From positions 2,232,001 through 2,296,000 of the forward strand of contig NZ_CP055153.1 in NCBI RefSeq assembly GCF_014075995.1: a stretch of 64,000 nt of DNA, read 5' to 3'. Source of the stretch: Adhaeribacter radiodurans (GTDB lineage: Bacteria > Bacteroidota > Bacteroidia > Cytophagales > Hymenobacteraceae). Positions 29,603-39,114 of this stretch are shown one piece after another. Within the stretch, counting starts at the first letter, position 1. The number at the start of each line of letters is the position of its first letter. Under the pieces are notes generated by a model that was given only the letters and a program-made list of their open reading frames with translations, made no database searches and had not been told where the DNA came from. Position numbers and translations under genes: made by a program.

Positions 29603-30829
29603 TTAGTTTTTGGATTTGAATTGATAGGATTGCAGCATTTTGTTGATGCCATTATCGTCTTTTATCGCGTTAACCGGTTTAGTATGATTGGCATCCCAAA
29701 CTAAAAGCTTTGGTCGGTCTTCTACTATTACAGAGCTTTCATCAATTATTCCATTGGTGGTTTTAACCTTGGTTTGATCCAGGTTTAAGTGCTTCGCTAA
29801 AAAAGTATAAGCCGCCTGCCGTTTGCTGGGGCCATAATCGTGGCCTTCGTTGGGAAGGTGTACATTTTGAACTAAGTTTTCCTGGTTGTAAAGTTTATAA
29901 ATGTTTTGAATGTAAGGGTATTCCACTTCAGGGGTATTCTTCGTCCAATCTTGTCCGTCTGAAACCAGCAACATGGGGCGGGGAGCGGCTAAGGCAGCAA
30001 TTTCTACATTACTGGTTTGATGATGTGCGCTTTTATGAATGGGCATGCCGCTTTCGCAGTTACAGCCACCAAAAAAATGAGCCGATACCATTACCACCGG
30101 AACCGAAACGGCAATCCGTTTATCCAGCGCCGTTAGTAAAAAAGTTTGCGTTCCACCACCCGATTCTCCGGTTACTCCAAGTCTCTTCGGGTCTACTTTA
30201 GGTAAGGAAAGCAAAAAATCAATGGACCGCAATCCGTTATTTACCTGGATGGTTAAGGCTTTTGGATGAACCTGGGGCATTTTATGCGTACTTTGGTCCG
30301 ATTCACCGTACCCGAGCATATCGTAGGTAAAAACAATAGCCCCCATTTTTGCCAGAGTAGCACACCGTTTCTGTACCGATTCATGGAACCGTCCCATGGT
30401 TTTCGGGTCGCTGGAATGCCCGTGTGGCGAAAGAATAGCAGCGTAAGAGGCTTGAGGTTGAGTTGGCCTATACAGGTTGCCCGTGACAAAAAAACCAGGA
30501 AAGCTTTCAAACGCAACATTTTCTACCGTATACCCGTCGTAAACCCGTTTACTATGAATGATTGGCTTTAGAGGATTTTTTGTCGGGAGATTAGTAAATT
30601 CTCCGCCGGTAATAATGCCTTCCCGAATAATAGAAGCTCTTTTTCCCCAACTTTCTTTGTCTGAATAGGTAGAAGCAAATTTTTCCAGGGCTGCTTTCCC
30701 TTCAACCTCTGTAAAATAAGCTCCCCGGCAAAGCATGGATTCATTATTTTTTTCCTGCGCAATCAGGTTAAAGCACAATATATAGCAGATAACCAAAATA
30801 AGAATACTCCTTTGGGAAGATAACTTCAT
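29603..30829 (-). CDS. Exported alpha/beta-hydrolase (acetyl-xylan-esterase-like)
   Basis: Secreted serine esterase-like protein, 408 residues. A signal peptide spans about 1-24 (ends NLIAQ). The oxyanion region HGHSSDPK (136-143) precedes the nucleophile elbow GESGG with Ser223; a late histidine in EGHDYG completes the triad. The layout resembles the large acetyl-esterase/dienelactone-hydrolase-like proteins of Bacteroidota polysaccharide loci. It may deacetylate or de-esterify plant glycans. It heads a tight group with the Gfo/Idh and SDR genes. Confidence 0.8.
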   Translation of the reverse strand: MKLSSQRSILILVICYILCFNLIAQEKNNESMLCRGAYFTEVEGKAALEKFASTYSDKESWGKRASIIREGIITGGEFTNLPTKNPLKPIIHSKRVYDGYTVENVAFESFPGFFVTGNLYRPTQPQASYAAILSPHGHSSDPKTMGRFHESVQKRCATLAKMGAIVFTYDMLGYGESDQSTHKMPQVHPKALTIQVNNGLRSIDFLLSLPKVDPKRLGVTGESGGGTQTFLLTALDKRIAVSVPVVMVSAHFFGGCNCESGMPIHKSAHHQTSNVEIAALAAPRPMLLVSDGQDWTKNTPEVEYPYIQNIYKLYNQENLVQNVHLPNEGHDYGPSKRQAAYTFLAKHLNLDQTKVKTTNGIIDESSVIVEDRPKLLVWDANHTKPVNAIKDDNGINKMLQSYQFKSKN

Positions 30830-31140
30830 TGATTGTAATTATTTTTTAAAACTAGTTTACTATCCTATTCTCTCCATAGAGGTAGGGCTTTTACCTTCTC
30901 ATTCACGAGCGGCCTGCTCGTGAGTAGTGTTGTCAGACATCTGGCTAGTAGGAACATGAAGGCTGATTGCTTTTAAGGAACTTATATCCATTATCCCGGC
31001 CAGAGGCCTACCAAATAAGTAGACACGAGGCTGGAGCCTCGCGCCAGTTTTGAGATTACATAAATTTTCTCAATTTATTTCTAAGCTAAAAATGTACTTC
31101 GGATAATTTGGTAGGTCTGTACCAAAAAGTAATAATACCA
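30830..31140. other. Intergenic region with hairpins
   Basis: 311 bp between same-strand genes. It contains two short perfect hairpins: TCACGAGC-GGCCT-GCTCGTGA (30903-30923) and CGAGGCT-GG-AGCCTCG (31026-31041). No gene and no T-run beside them; they may be REP-like elements. Confidence 0.45.
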
Positions 31141-31971
31141 TTATGAATATTTTAAATAAGTTTCTTTTATCTTTTCTAAAAATTGGTGCTGGTCTTGTTG
31201 CCAGTGAATGTTCGAGAAAATTTCTACCTCGTTAAAACCTGTAAAGCCTGATTCTTCTACCCAACCTCGTATTTGTTTGAGGTTAATGCATCCTTCTCCC
31301 ATCAGGCCACGGTCATTTAACATATCCAGGGTAGGTGTTTTCCAGTCGCAGATATGAAAAGCCGATAAGTTTCTGTTTTGAGCACAGCGTTTAATCTGGT
31401 TTTCTAAATCAGGATCCCACCATAAATGATAAACGTCTACGGCTATTCCTACATTAGGAGAGTTTAAAGCTTCAGCCATGTCGTTGGCTTGGGCTAGGGT
31501 ATTTAAGGCGGAACGGTCGCCGGCATACATGGGATGCAGCGGTTCAATGGTTAATTTTACCCTGGCAGCGGCAGCGTGCGATAAGCAAGCCCCAATTCCA
31601 TCCTGAATTTGTTTTCGGGATTCCACTAAAGATTGGCCGGGAGCAGAGCCGCATACTAAAACTACCATGGGAGCACCCAAAGCCTCGGCTTCGTCGATAG
31701 CTTTTAAATTATCTTCGATGGCTGTCTGTCGGCCGATGGCGGTAAGGGCCGGAAAAAAGCCTCCCCGACACAACGACACCACTTCCAGGTTTAAGTCGCG
31801 GAGCAGATTGCCGGTTTGCCTGATATCCCGATTTGCCAGAGCATCGCGCCAAACCGTAATAGCTCCAATACCCGCCGCCGAAAATTCCTGCGCCGCTTTC
31901 TCAATGGGCCAAGGCTTAGTGGTAATGGTATGCACGCACATACGTTTAAAATCAGTTAACTCCTTCGCCAT
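31141..31971 (-). CDS. Sugar phosphate isomerase/epimerase (AP-endonuclease 2-type TIM barrel)
   Basis: Xylose-isomerase-like TIM barrel protein, 276 residues, no signal peptide. Recognisable pieces include LTIEPLHPM (metal-binding Glu on strand), IAVDVYHLWWDPD (Asp/His site) and FNEVEIFSN near the end (final Glu). It starts inside the stop codon of the GH88 gene (TAATG, one base shared), so the two are translationally coupled; it likely handles the sugar acid that GH88 releases, for example by isomerising a keto-deoxy-uronate, but this is inference. Confidence 0.83.
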   Translation of the reverse strand: MAKELTDFKRMCVHTITTKPWPIEKAAQEFSAAGIGAITVWRDALANRDIRQTGNLLRDLNLEVVSLCRGGFFPALTAIGRQTAIEDNLKAIDEAEALGAPMVVLVCGSAPGQSLVESRKQIQDGIGACLSHAAAARVKLTIEPLHPMYAGDRSALNTLAQANDMAEALNSPNVGIAVDVYHLWWDPDLENQIKRCAQNRNLSAFHICDWKTPTLDMLNDRGLMGEGCINLKQIRGWVEESGFTGFNEVEIFSNIHWQQDQHQFLEKIKETYLKYS

Positions 31972-33353
31972 TATTGTACGCCGTTATAGAATGTGTAATA
32001 AGGCTCCCCGTTAATAATTTTTTGCAGGTAAAGCGCAACTTCCCGGATATGATAATCGCCCCACATGCTGGATTCGCCTAAGGGAATAGAACTGCCTTCA
32101 GGGACGTAATCCCAACCATTAGGCCAATGGTAAACCGAATGCAGCAAAATTCCCTGGTGATTGGGGTCCGTACTCAGGTAAGGTTCCTGCAATAAGGTTT
32201 GCACCACAGTTAGGCCGGCTTGCCAGTATTTATCACCCATTTCTGTTTCGCCTTTTTCCTGTAAGAATTTCCCTAAACGCAATAAGCCCTGAGCGCCAAT
32301 GGCCGCAGCCGAAGCATCTACGGGTTCCTGGTTGTTAAAAGGGTCGGCAGGTCTATCGAGATAATTGCCTAGTTTATGTAGGTGGGGAGCACCGGTATCC
32401 CAGTACGGAATACCGTCTACAGGAGTATGTGTGATGTAAAAATCACAGGTGGCCCGTACCGCTTTTAGCATATAACCTTCTATTTCTTCCCGGCCGCCAA
32501 AGTTTAGTAATTCTGTATCGGAAATAGTTTGCAAAAATTCCAGTTCTTCGGCAAAACCGCACATTGCCCAGGCTAAACCTCGGGTCCAGGTGCTAAAACC
32601 AGTGTAGCCCTGTTGCGAATTGGGTGCCCGGTAATTACCGTCTTTGGTGTTGAAAATACTCTCATGCGCCGTACGACCCCAAATATCAAACGAATCCCTA
32701 CCTTCGCCATAATAAACCGAAAATTGAGCCGTGGCCTGACAATGCAGCAATGCGCGTTCGAGTAAATTAATTTTTATGTCGTTTTCTGCTTGCAACACAT
32801 GGCCTAACTGGTGACTGACCATTAAAGCCCGGCACGAACGAATAGTATCGACAAATAAAGAATGCGGACCGTTAAAGGAATGAATAAACCCGCCAGATTT
32901 TGTGGTAGTCCAGCGACTGCCTTGTACCGCTCCTGATATTTTAAGGGCTAGTTCGTAAAAATTCTTTTCCCACTCGTTAAAATTTGTTTTTCCTTCCTGC
33001 ATTAACCGCAACAAGTTGCCGTAAGTACTTACGTTGTTAAAACCATGGTCGTGCACCCCAATGTGACTTACATGGGGAGCCATAACCTGTACCGTTTTTG
33101 AACGCCCGGATTCCAGAAAATCCATTTCTCCGGTGGCATCAAACTGCAGAATAGCTGAGCCAAACTGAAATCCTTGGGTCCATTCGGTCCAGCCGCGAGT
33201 AGTATATTGACCTTTTACCGTAAAAACCGGCGAGCCTTTGCTGGTATCGTAAATTTGCTCAATACTTTTAATTTTTTGTCCGGATAGTTCCCAGAACCTT
33301 TGTAACAAAGGTTGCAGGGCGGCGGCTTGTAAATCTTTTTTAATTTGAATCAT
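31971..33353 (-). CDS. Glycoside hydrolase family 88-like unsaturated glucuronyl hydrolase
   Basis: (alpha/alpha)6-barrel protein of 460 residues. GH88 enzymes hydrate the double bond of unsaturated uronosyl ends left by polysaccharide lyases, giving 5-keto-4-deoxyuronate. Two aspartates match the known catalytic pair: D102 in VHDHGF and D169 in FVDTIRS. Further family segments are RAPNSQQGYTGFSTWTRGLA, PVDASAAAIGAQGLL and the C-terminal SSMWGDYHIREVAL. No signal peptide is visible, so it should act in the cytoplasm on imported oligosaccharide. No polysaccharide lyase is seen in the window. It overlaps the downstream isomerase gene by one base. Confidence 0.82.
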   Translation of the reverse strand: MIQIKKDLQAAALQPLLQRFWELSGQKIKSIEQIYDTSKGSPVFTVKGQYTTRGWTEWTQGFQFGSAILQFDATGEMDFLESGRSKTVQVMAPHVSHIGVHDHGFNNVSTYGNLLRLMQEGKTNFNEWEKNFYELALKISGAVQGSRWTTTKSGGFIHSFNGPHSLFVDTIRSCRALMVSHQLGHVLQAENDIKINLLERALLHCQATAQFSVYYGEGRDSFDIWGRTAHESIFNTKDGNYRAPNSQQGYTGFSTWTRGLAWAMCGFAEELEFLQTISDTELLNFGGREEIEGYMLKAVRATCDFYITHTPVDGIPYWDTGAPHLHKLGNYLDRPADPFNNQEPVDASAAAIGAQGLLRLGKFLQEKGETEMGDKYWQAGLTVVQTLLQEPYLSTDPNHQGILLHSVYHWPNGWDYVPEGSSIPLGESSMWGDYHIREVALYLQKIINGEPYYTFYNGVQ

Positions 33354-33444
33354 TCCAATAAGGAGTTTGGTTTGTGTCGGTTTCTGATTTTACAAAAGGT
33401 AGTTTATCCGGCTAATAAAAAAGAATTTCAACAGATATAACAAA

Positions 33445-35319
33445 TTAAATTTTCTTGTTTGGCAAGCAGCCATTTACCCGCCACATTTTACCATCCGTTT
33501 TGGTGTAGAGATACAAATCGTTATGCAGACCTACCCCAAATCGCAAGTCGGTTTTTTTATTACCGGTAATTGCCTGGAAAGTAGAAACAGTACCATCGAA
33601 CTGGACGATGAATTCTTGAATAGGCGCTTGTTGCCCTAATTTAAGTTGATTGTTATCCACGAAAAACACCCGGCCGCTTACGATATCCCCGAAAATATAT
33701 TTGTTTTTGAGTAAGGGAATATTACCGGTATATACAAAACCGGCGGAAAATGCATTGCCTTCGCCGTGGTCGAACTGAACAACGGGGTAGGTATAGTTAT
33801 ACTTTGAATCATCGGCTGGTAAAGCATAAACTTTGTCCATTTTACCCTGGTAATTTAGTAAGAAAGTTCCTTCGCGGGCAGGCCAACCGTAGTTAGCACC
33901 GGCTTTGCCAATGTTTAACTCTTCGATATTGGTTAAACCTATATCAGAAATAAGCATTTTACCATCCGGAGACCAATAAATGCGATTCGGATTGCGAAAA
34001 CCGGTAGCAAAAACTTCACCCAACGTTTCGGGGTCATTATCCTGAGCAAATGGGTTAATAGCCGGAATACCGTAATGTCCGTTTTTACTGTTGGTGCCCT
34101 TTGGGTCAATCCGGAGGACCGTACTCCATACGGTTTTATTGGAATTGCATAAAAAAGAATATTTCTGCTCAGCAGCGCCACCATCGCCGATACCTATATA
34201 TAATAGCCCGTATTCGGGGGAACCTGGTTTAGCAAAGGGATTAAAAGTAATTTCCTGAACTCCATGAATCTGGTTTACCATGTTTACCCGCAATAATTCG
34301 CGGCCCTGACCGGCAAAAACCGGCGCATTTGGGTTGGGCAATTTCCATTCGGTAAGTACCCATTGCAATGCTACTTTAATGGAATCGGCGTAAGCAAAAT
34401 CGGCAGGAGCAGTGTTCGCTTTTTCGGTATGAGTGGTGTAAAAAAGTCCGTTTTTATAAAATTCCGGGTGAAATGCGTAGCTACCAAAACCGGTGGCCAA
34501 ACCAGGAGTAGGAATAAAACCGGGTCGTTCTTTAACCATGTCCATGTACACCCGCAAATTTTTACCATCCATTTCGTAGAGTTTGCCGCGTAAATCCTGT
34601 ACAAATACCCGGTTCTTTTTACCCGGTAATACCACCATACTATTGATGCGAGCCAGTGGAATTTTATCGGAGGTAGCCGGAGCAGTAATAAACGATTCCA
34701 GGCTAAGGAGTAATTCTGATTTAGGAATTTTGGTAGGAATTGGGTCGAGCAAAGGAGGCCCTAGTTTGGCGGTATTTTCATCTACTGCCGAGGCGGGTTG
34801 CTGCGTATGCAGGTAAGCCAGAATAGATTGCACATCCTCCGGAGTAAAAGCCGTAAAAGGAGGCATCATTTGCTTGTACTCTTCATAAAGCTTAACTGCA
34901 TTAACATCGCCGGACTTTATAACCTCCGGGGCATTTCGCACAAATTTACTCAGCCATTCGGGGGAGTCGCGGCTTGTTACACCGGCCAAATTAGGCCCAA
35001 TGCCTTTCTGCTCAAAGTTATGACAAGCTGTGCAATTCGACTGGAACAATTCCTTGCCGTGAATAATATCGTGCTCGTCGGTGGAGTAGGCACTTTGGTT
35101 GAATGGAATACTGGGTTTAGAAGAATTATTTGTTGTAGATACTTGTGCATTAGTATTTGTTTGCGGGGTATTATCAGCTTGCTGATTATTGGTGTTTTTT
35201 CCTCCGATGCACCCTGGCAAGACAATAGCTCCGCTTATAAGCAATAAACCAATTTTTATTTTTAAGAAGGGTAGAATCCGGGTAGAAATTAGAGTAGGTA
35301 TTAATTGGTTTAACCGCAT
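33445..35319 (-). CDS. Cytochrome c-fused glucose/sorbosone dehydrogenase-like lipoprotein
   Basis: Predicted lipoprotein of 624 residues; lipobox LPGC with Cys37 after a long N-terminal region. A linker rich in N/T/Q leads to a cytochrome c domain with CTACH (96-100) and a likely axial Met in YKQMMPPF. From about 205 to the end is a beta-propeller of the PQQ-dependent glucose/sorbosone dehydrogenase family (AFHPEF, YIGIGDGG, FATGFRNPNRI, WPAREGT segments). The fusion suggests that sugar oxidation passes electrons directly to the respiratory chain in the periplasm. It lies 91 bp upstream of GH88 and diverges from a second quinoprotein gene at 35746. Confidence 0.85.
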   Translation of the reverse strand: MRLNQLIPTLISTRILPFLKIKIGLLLISGAIVLPGCIGGKNTNNQQADNTPQTNTNAQVSTTNNSSKPSIPFNQSAYSTDEHDIIHGKELFQSNCTACHNFEQKGIGPNLAGVTSRDSPEWLSKFVRNAPEVIKSGDVNAVKLYEEYKQMMPPFTAFTPEDVQSILAYLHTQQPASAVDENTAKLGPPLLDPIPTKIPKSELLLSLESFITAPATSDKIPLARINSMVVLPGKKNRVFVQDLRGKLYEMDGKNLRVYMDMVKERPGFIPTPGLATGFGSYAFHPEFYKNGLFYTTHTEKANTAPADFAYADSIKVALQWVLTEWKLPNPNAPVFAGQGRELLRVNMVNQIHGVQEITFNPFAKPGSPEYGLLYIGIGDGGAAEQKYSFLCNSNKTVWSTVLRIDPKGTNSKNGHYGIPAINPFAQDNDPETLGEVFATGFRNPNRIYWSPDGKMLISDIGLTNIEELNIGKAGANYGWPAREGTFLLNYQGKMDKVYALPADDSKYNYTYPVVQFDHGEGNAFSAGFVYTGNIPLLKNKYIFGDIVSGRVFFVDNNQLKLGQQAPIQEFIVQFDGTVSTFQAITGNKKTDLRFGVGLHNDLYLYTKTDGKMWRVNGCLPNKKI

Positions 35320-35745
35320 TTCAAAAGGTATTTGGTTTTACACGCTAAATAATAAATTTCTGGCTCGCTTACTTTTAAATAAGTGTCCTTTTTGAGAGCT
35401 GCAAAAAGAGACTAAAAATTTCAGGATAGTAATTAAATAAAAAGAGACTTTTATCCCTTTAATTTAATTAGTAAAAGGTTTCCTAGTTAAAAAAGAAAAG
35501 TTTAAAACGCAAGGTGAAATCTTTTGAAATTAATAAAGTAGAGGAAAATAGAGTTAGCGAATCCTTTCCTAATTTTAATATCAAGCAATTTTAAATTTAA
35601 ATTCTACTGCAATACTATTGTTGACTAATACGACGGTTACTTTTTTTCTTATCTTTAAAATTGATAGGCTTGTTCTATTCATTACTTAAGGACTGCTTTA
35701 ATTTTTTACATTCTTAATTATACTAAAATTATCTATCTCTACTCA
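35320..35745. other. Divergent promoter region between two quinoprotein genes
   Basis: 426 bp, AT-rich. On the plus strand TTGTTGAC at 35618-35625 with TACTTTTT at 35638-35645 is a possible but imperfect promoter. No operator is recognised. Confidence 0.35.
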
Positions 35746-37947
35746 ATGAAGTACTCAATTAAGCCTTTAGCTGTAGGCTTGTTATTACTAGGAAGCTGTT
35801 TAAATCTTAATCGCCAAAAAAGTAATGTTATTTCTAACCAGAAGGAAGTAGATTATCCTAATTACGGCGGCAACAAAGCCGGTAATCGTTACTCGCCTTT
35901 AAATCAGATTAACCCGGACAATGTCCAGAACCTACAGGTAGCCTGGATGTACGATACTGCTGAAAAGCCCGACCAGAATGATCCAAAACCGCAGCGGCCT
36001 AAAGCCATTCAATGCCAACCAATTGTGGTAAATGGAGTTTTGTACGGTACTACTTCCGAACTAAAACTTTTTGCTCTGAAAGCCGGCACCGGAGAACAAC
36101 TCTGGATTTTTGAGCCTTTAAAAGAAGATACCAAATTTAATACGAGCCGGGGAGTTTGCTATTGGGAAAACGGCGATGATCAGCGGATTTTGTATTCGGT
36201 GGGTTCTAATTTGTACGCGGTTAATGCCCAGACTGGGCAAAAAATAGAAAGCTTCGGAAAGAATGGTACGGTAGATTTACACGAAGGGCTCCAAACCAAT
36301 ATGGATCACGATGTGAGTAAATTATCGGTTACCGCTTCTACTCCGGGCGTGGTGTATAAAAATACCATTGTAATGGGTTCCAGCGTTTCTGAATCGGGCG
36401 ATGCGGCACCGGGTCACATTAGGGCTTTTGATGTAATAACTGGCAAGTTAAAGTGGGTTTTCCATACCGTGCCGCAACCCGGCGAATATGGTTACGAAAC
36501 CTGGCCACCCAATGCATATAAATATATTGGTGCCGCTAACAACTGGAGTGGGCTGGTGCTCGATGAAAAAAGAGGCACCGTTTACTTTGGTACCGGCTCT
36601 CCGGCATCTGATTTTTACGGGGGAGCACGCGAAGGTGAAAATTTATTCGCTACCTGTATTATGGCCCTTGATGCCGAAACCGGGCAAAGAAAATGGCACT
36701 ACCAAACCATTCACCACGATTTATGGGACCGCGATCATCCCTCGCCCCCTAATTTAACTACTGTAAAACACAAGGGTAAAAAAATAGATGCGGTAGTACA
36801 AGCTACGAAAGATGGGGTAGTGTACGTTTTAGATCGCGATACCGGTAAATCTTTGTTTCCGGTAGAAGAACGGCCGGTTCCTACTACGCCGGCTTTGCCG
36901 GGGGAGCATCCATTTCCTACTCAAAAGTTTCCTTTAAAACCGGCACCGTTTGCCCACCAGGTATTTACCGAAGCAGATATCACGAATATTTCGCCGGAAG
37001 CGCATGCCTACGTGAAAGAGCGTTTCGAAGAAATGCGGACCGACCATAAGTTTACCCCGCCCAGTGAAAAAGGTACCATTCTTTTTGGCTACAGCGGAGG
37101 TGCCGAGTGGGGCGGTAACTCTATTGATCCTGACGGTATTTTGTACCAGAATGCCAATGACGATCCCTGGATTTTACAAATGGTGTCGCAGGAAGAAAGA
37201 AATAAGGAAATGGCTTCGCTTTCGAAAGGGCACGGTTTTTACCTGGCTAATTGCGCGGTTTGCCACGGAAAAGATAGAAAAGGGAGCGGCTCAGAGTTTC
37301 CTAACCTGACAGATATTAGTAAAAGAAATAATGCCGAAGGTATAATGGCAATTCTGGCAAAAGGCAGCGGCCGTATGCCGGCCTTCGAACATATACCAAA
37401 AGAAAACCGCGAAGCTATTGTTCGATTTTTACTAAATACTGAAACTGCGGCTGATAAAGAGGAAAGTGAGCACAGCGAAACCGGTCCTTCTGAAACTGGT
37501 AAAAAAGAAAGCTTCCCGTATGTGCCGCGCTACGTAAATAAAGTGTGGAAGAAATTTACCGATCAGAATGGTTATCCGGCCATTAAGCCACCTTGGGGCA
37601 CCTTAAGCGCTATTGATTTAAATACCGGCGAATATCTGTGGCGAGTACCATTAGGCGAATATCCGGAACTAACTAAAAAAGGCATCCCGATAACAGGAAC
37701 CGAAAGTTATGGTGGTCCGGTAGTAACCGCCGGTGGCCTGGTATTTATTGCTGCTACCCGCGACGAAAAAATACGCGCCTTTAATAAGAAAACCGGAAAA
37801 GTGGTTTGGGAATACCAACTACCCGCCGGAGGGTTTGCTACTCCTATTACCTACATGGTAAATGGTAAACAATACGTGGTAATTGCCGCTGGTGGCGCCC
37901 GAGGATTAAAAGCCGGCGGTAAATACGTGGCTTTTGCCTTGCCCTAA
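35746..37947 (+). CDS. PQQ-dependent sugar dehydrogenase with internal cytochrome c domain (paralogue 1)
   Basis: Quinoprotein dehydrogenase, 733 residues, related to membrane glucose dehydrogenase. Instead of membrane helices it has a lipoprotein signal (GLLLLGSC, Cys18). The eight-bladed PQQ propeller starts at YGGNKAGNRYSPLNQI and resumes after an inserted cytochrome c domain (about 490-575) with C503-A-V-C506-H507 and likely Met ligand in GRMPAF. C-terminal blades contain PPWGTLSAIDL, GGPVVTAGGLVFIAAT and GGFATPITYM, typical of the family. It should oxidise aldoses at C1 in the periplasm. It has a near twin on the opposite strand at 50.7-52.9 kb. PQQ synthesis genes are not in the window. 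Confidence 0.9.
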   Translation: MKYSIKPLAVGLLLLGSCLNLNRQKSNVISNQKEVDYPNYGGNKAGNRYSPLNQINPDNVQNLQVAWMYDTAEKPDQNDPKPQRPKAIQCQPIVVNGVLYGTTSELKLFALKAGTGEQLWIFEPLKEDTKFNTSRGVCYWENGDDQRILYSVGSNLYAVNAQTGQKIESFGKNGTVDLHEGLQTNMDHDVSKLSVTASTPGVVYKNTIVMGSSVSESGDAAPGHIRAFDVITGKLKWVFHTVPQPGEYGYETWPPNAYKYIGAANNWSGLVLDEKRGTVYFGTGSPASDFYGGAREGENLFATCIMALDAETGQRKWHYQTIHHDLWDRDHPSPPNLTTVKHKGKKIDAVVQATKDGVVYVLDRDTGKSLFPVEERPVPTTPALPGEHPFPTQKFPLKPAPFAHQVFTEADITNISPEAHAYVKERFEEMRTDHKFTPPSEKGTILFGYSGGAEWGGNSIDPDGILYQNANDDPWILQMVSQEERNKEMASLSKGHGFYLANCAVCHGKDRKGSGSEFPNLTDISKRNNAEGIMAILAKGSGRMPAFEHIPKENREAIVRFLLNTETAADKEESEHSETGPSETGKKESFPYVPRYVNKVWKKFTDQNGYPAIKPPWGTLSAIDLNTGEYLWRVPLGEYPELTKKGIPITGTESYGGPVVTAGGLVFIAATRDEKIRAFNKKTGKVVWEYQLPAGGFATPITYMVNGKQYVVIAAGGARGLKAGGKYVAFALP

Positions 37948-38059
37948 ATAAGGTAATTTTACTATTGTAACTATTCTAAATATTACGAAATATTCTGGAT
38001 GAAAGGTGAATAGCTGCATTTATCTGGAAGTTAGACATTAAGATAGAGACGCTTTTATT

Positions 38060-38102
38060 ATGCTTCGTTCAACTTGTTATACTGTTGAACGAAGCATTTT
38101 TA
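38060..38102 (+). terminator. Intrinsic terminator after the first PQQ dehydrogenase
   Basis: Perfect 14-bp stem ATGCTTCGTTCAAC (38060-38073) / GTTGAACGAAGCAT (38084-38097), 10-base loop, followed by TTTTTATTT. Confidence 0.85.
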
Positions 38103-38301
38103 TTTAGCATAATTCAAGGATATAATTAGTAATTTTTAGAAAATTTAAAATTTTATTTTTTTTAGATGTATTGGTTAAAATGAATCAATAAAGATGATTT
38201 CTATGTAATATTTTTATTTTTAATTAATGGTTTTATTATGAAATTTTCATTTTGCTAAAACCTGTAGTTTCCTAATTATTTTTTTTAATATGATTAAAAA
38301 T

Positions 38302-38309
38302 TATATTTG
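38302..38309 (+). promoter_or_regulatory. Candidate -7 promoter element of the ECF sigma gene
   Basis: TATATTTG matches TAnnTTTG exactly and lies 22 bp before the predicted start. The -33 position is only T-rich, so this is a moderate candidate. Confidence 0.4.
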
Positions 38310-38331
38310 ACAAGTACCAAACAGAGAATCA

Positions 38332-38913
38332 TTGAGCCAGAACTGTATAACGGATGAAGAACTTTTAAATGGTTTACGCCAGGAATCTGCATCCGCCTTT
38401 AAGCAGATTTTTGATTTACACTGGAATAAACTGTACCAAATAGCCTACCGTAAGACCGGCAGTAAAGAAATTGCAGAAGAATTAGTTCAGGAAATATTTT
38501 TAAATATTTGGCTTAAACGTAAGTCAATTACTATTAAAAGCAGTTTAGAAGCTTATTTGGTTACGTCCGTTAAATACTCCATTATTAATCATTACAAGGC
38601 CCAAATAGTAAGGAGCAGATTTAAACTTACGACCCATCAATTACCTGCAGCCGCCAATTTTACCGAAGAACAAGTTTTAACCGAAGAATTAAATTCCACT
38701 TTTAAAAAAGCACTGGAATCATTATCTAAAAAAACCAGGCAGATATTCGAAAAGAGCCGCTTCCAGAACTTATCAAACAAAGAAATTGCCTACGAATTGC
38801 AGCTCACCGATAAAGCTGTTGAGTTTCATATTACCAAATCCTTAAAGCACCTGAAAGTTTTCCTGAAAGACTTCGTTCTTCCTTTGTTTATTATTTGCTT
38901 TTCTCCCTGCTAG
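38332..38913 (+). CDS. RNA polymerase ECF sigma-70 factor
   Basis: Extracytoplasmic-function sigma factor, 193 residues. Region 2 spans about 18-62 (AFKQIFDLHWNKLYQIAYRK, then AEELVQEIFLNIW); region 4 about 125-172 (LESLSKKTRQIFEKSRFQNL, SNKEIAYELQLT, VEFHITKSLKHL). There is no ATG in the frame; TTG at 38332 is the start that gives the family's normal N-terminus. It is followed by a FecR anti-sigma gene and a SusC gene with an N-terminal signalling domain, the standard trans-envelope induction unit, and should turn on the SusC/SusD genes when the glycan binds. Confidence 0.9.
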   Translation: MSQNCITDEELLNGLRQESASAFKQIFDLHWNKLYQIAYRKTGSKEIAEELVQEIFLNIWLKRKSITIKSSLEAYLVTSVKYSIINHYKAQIVRSRFKLTTHQLPAAANFTEEQVLTEELNSTFKKALESLSKKTRQIFEKSRFQNLSNKEIAYELQLTDKAVEFHITKSLKHLKVFLKDFVLPLFIICFSPC

Positions 38914-39114
38914 CCTTACTGAATTTATTAAAGACTTTTTAGTAAATATTTGGAGTAAATATCACCTTATTCTGGCGGTTGCTTGATTTTTCTTCCCCGT
39001 CTATTTCCAAATATTCAATTTTAAAAAATATTTAAAAAATTTTTAGGGTTAACCACGACTTAACTGACTGTATTTATAAAACGGCTAAGGAACAAGGGTT
39101 GCCCCAATATTTAC

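Larger units (their letters stand above)
37948..38331. other. Intergenic region with terminator and promoter
   Basis: Holds the terminator of the quinoprotein gene (38060-38102) and the candidate -7 element of the sigma factor gene (38302-38309), with a very AT-rich stretch between them. Confidence 0.45.

Noticed and set aside
34798-35247. 149-codon frame antisense to the cytochrome c-fused dehydrogenase
   Set aside because: Overlaps the lipoprotein signal and heme domain of the well-supported minus-strand gene.
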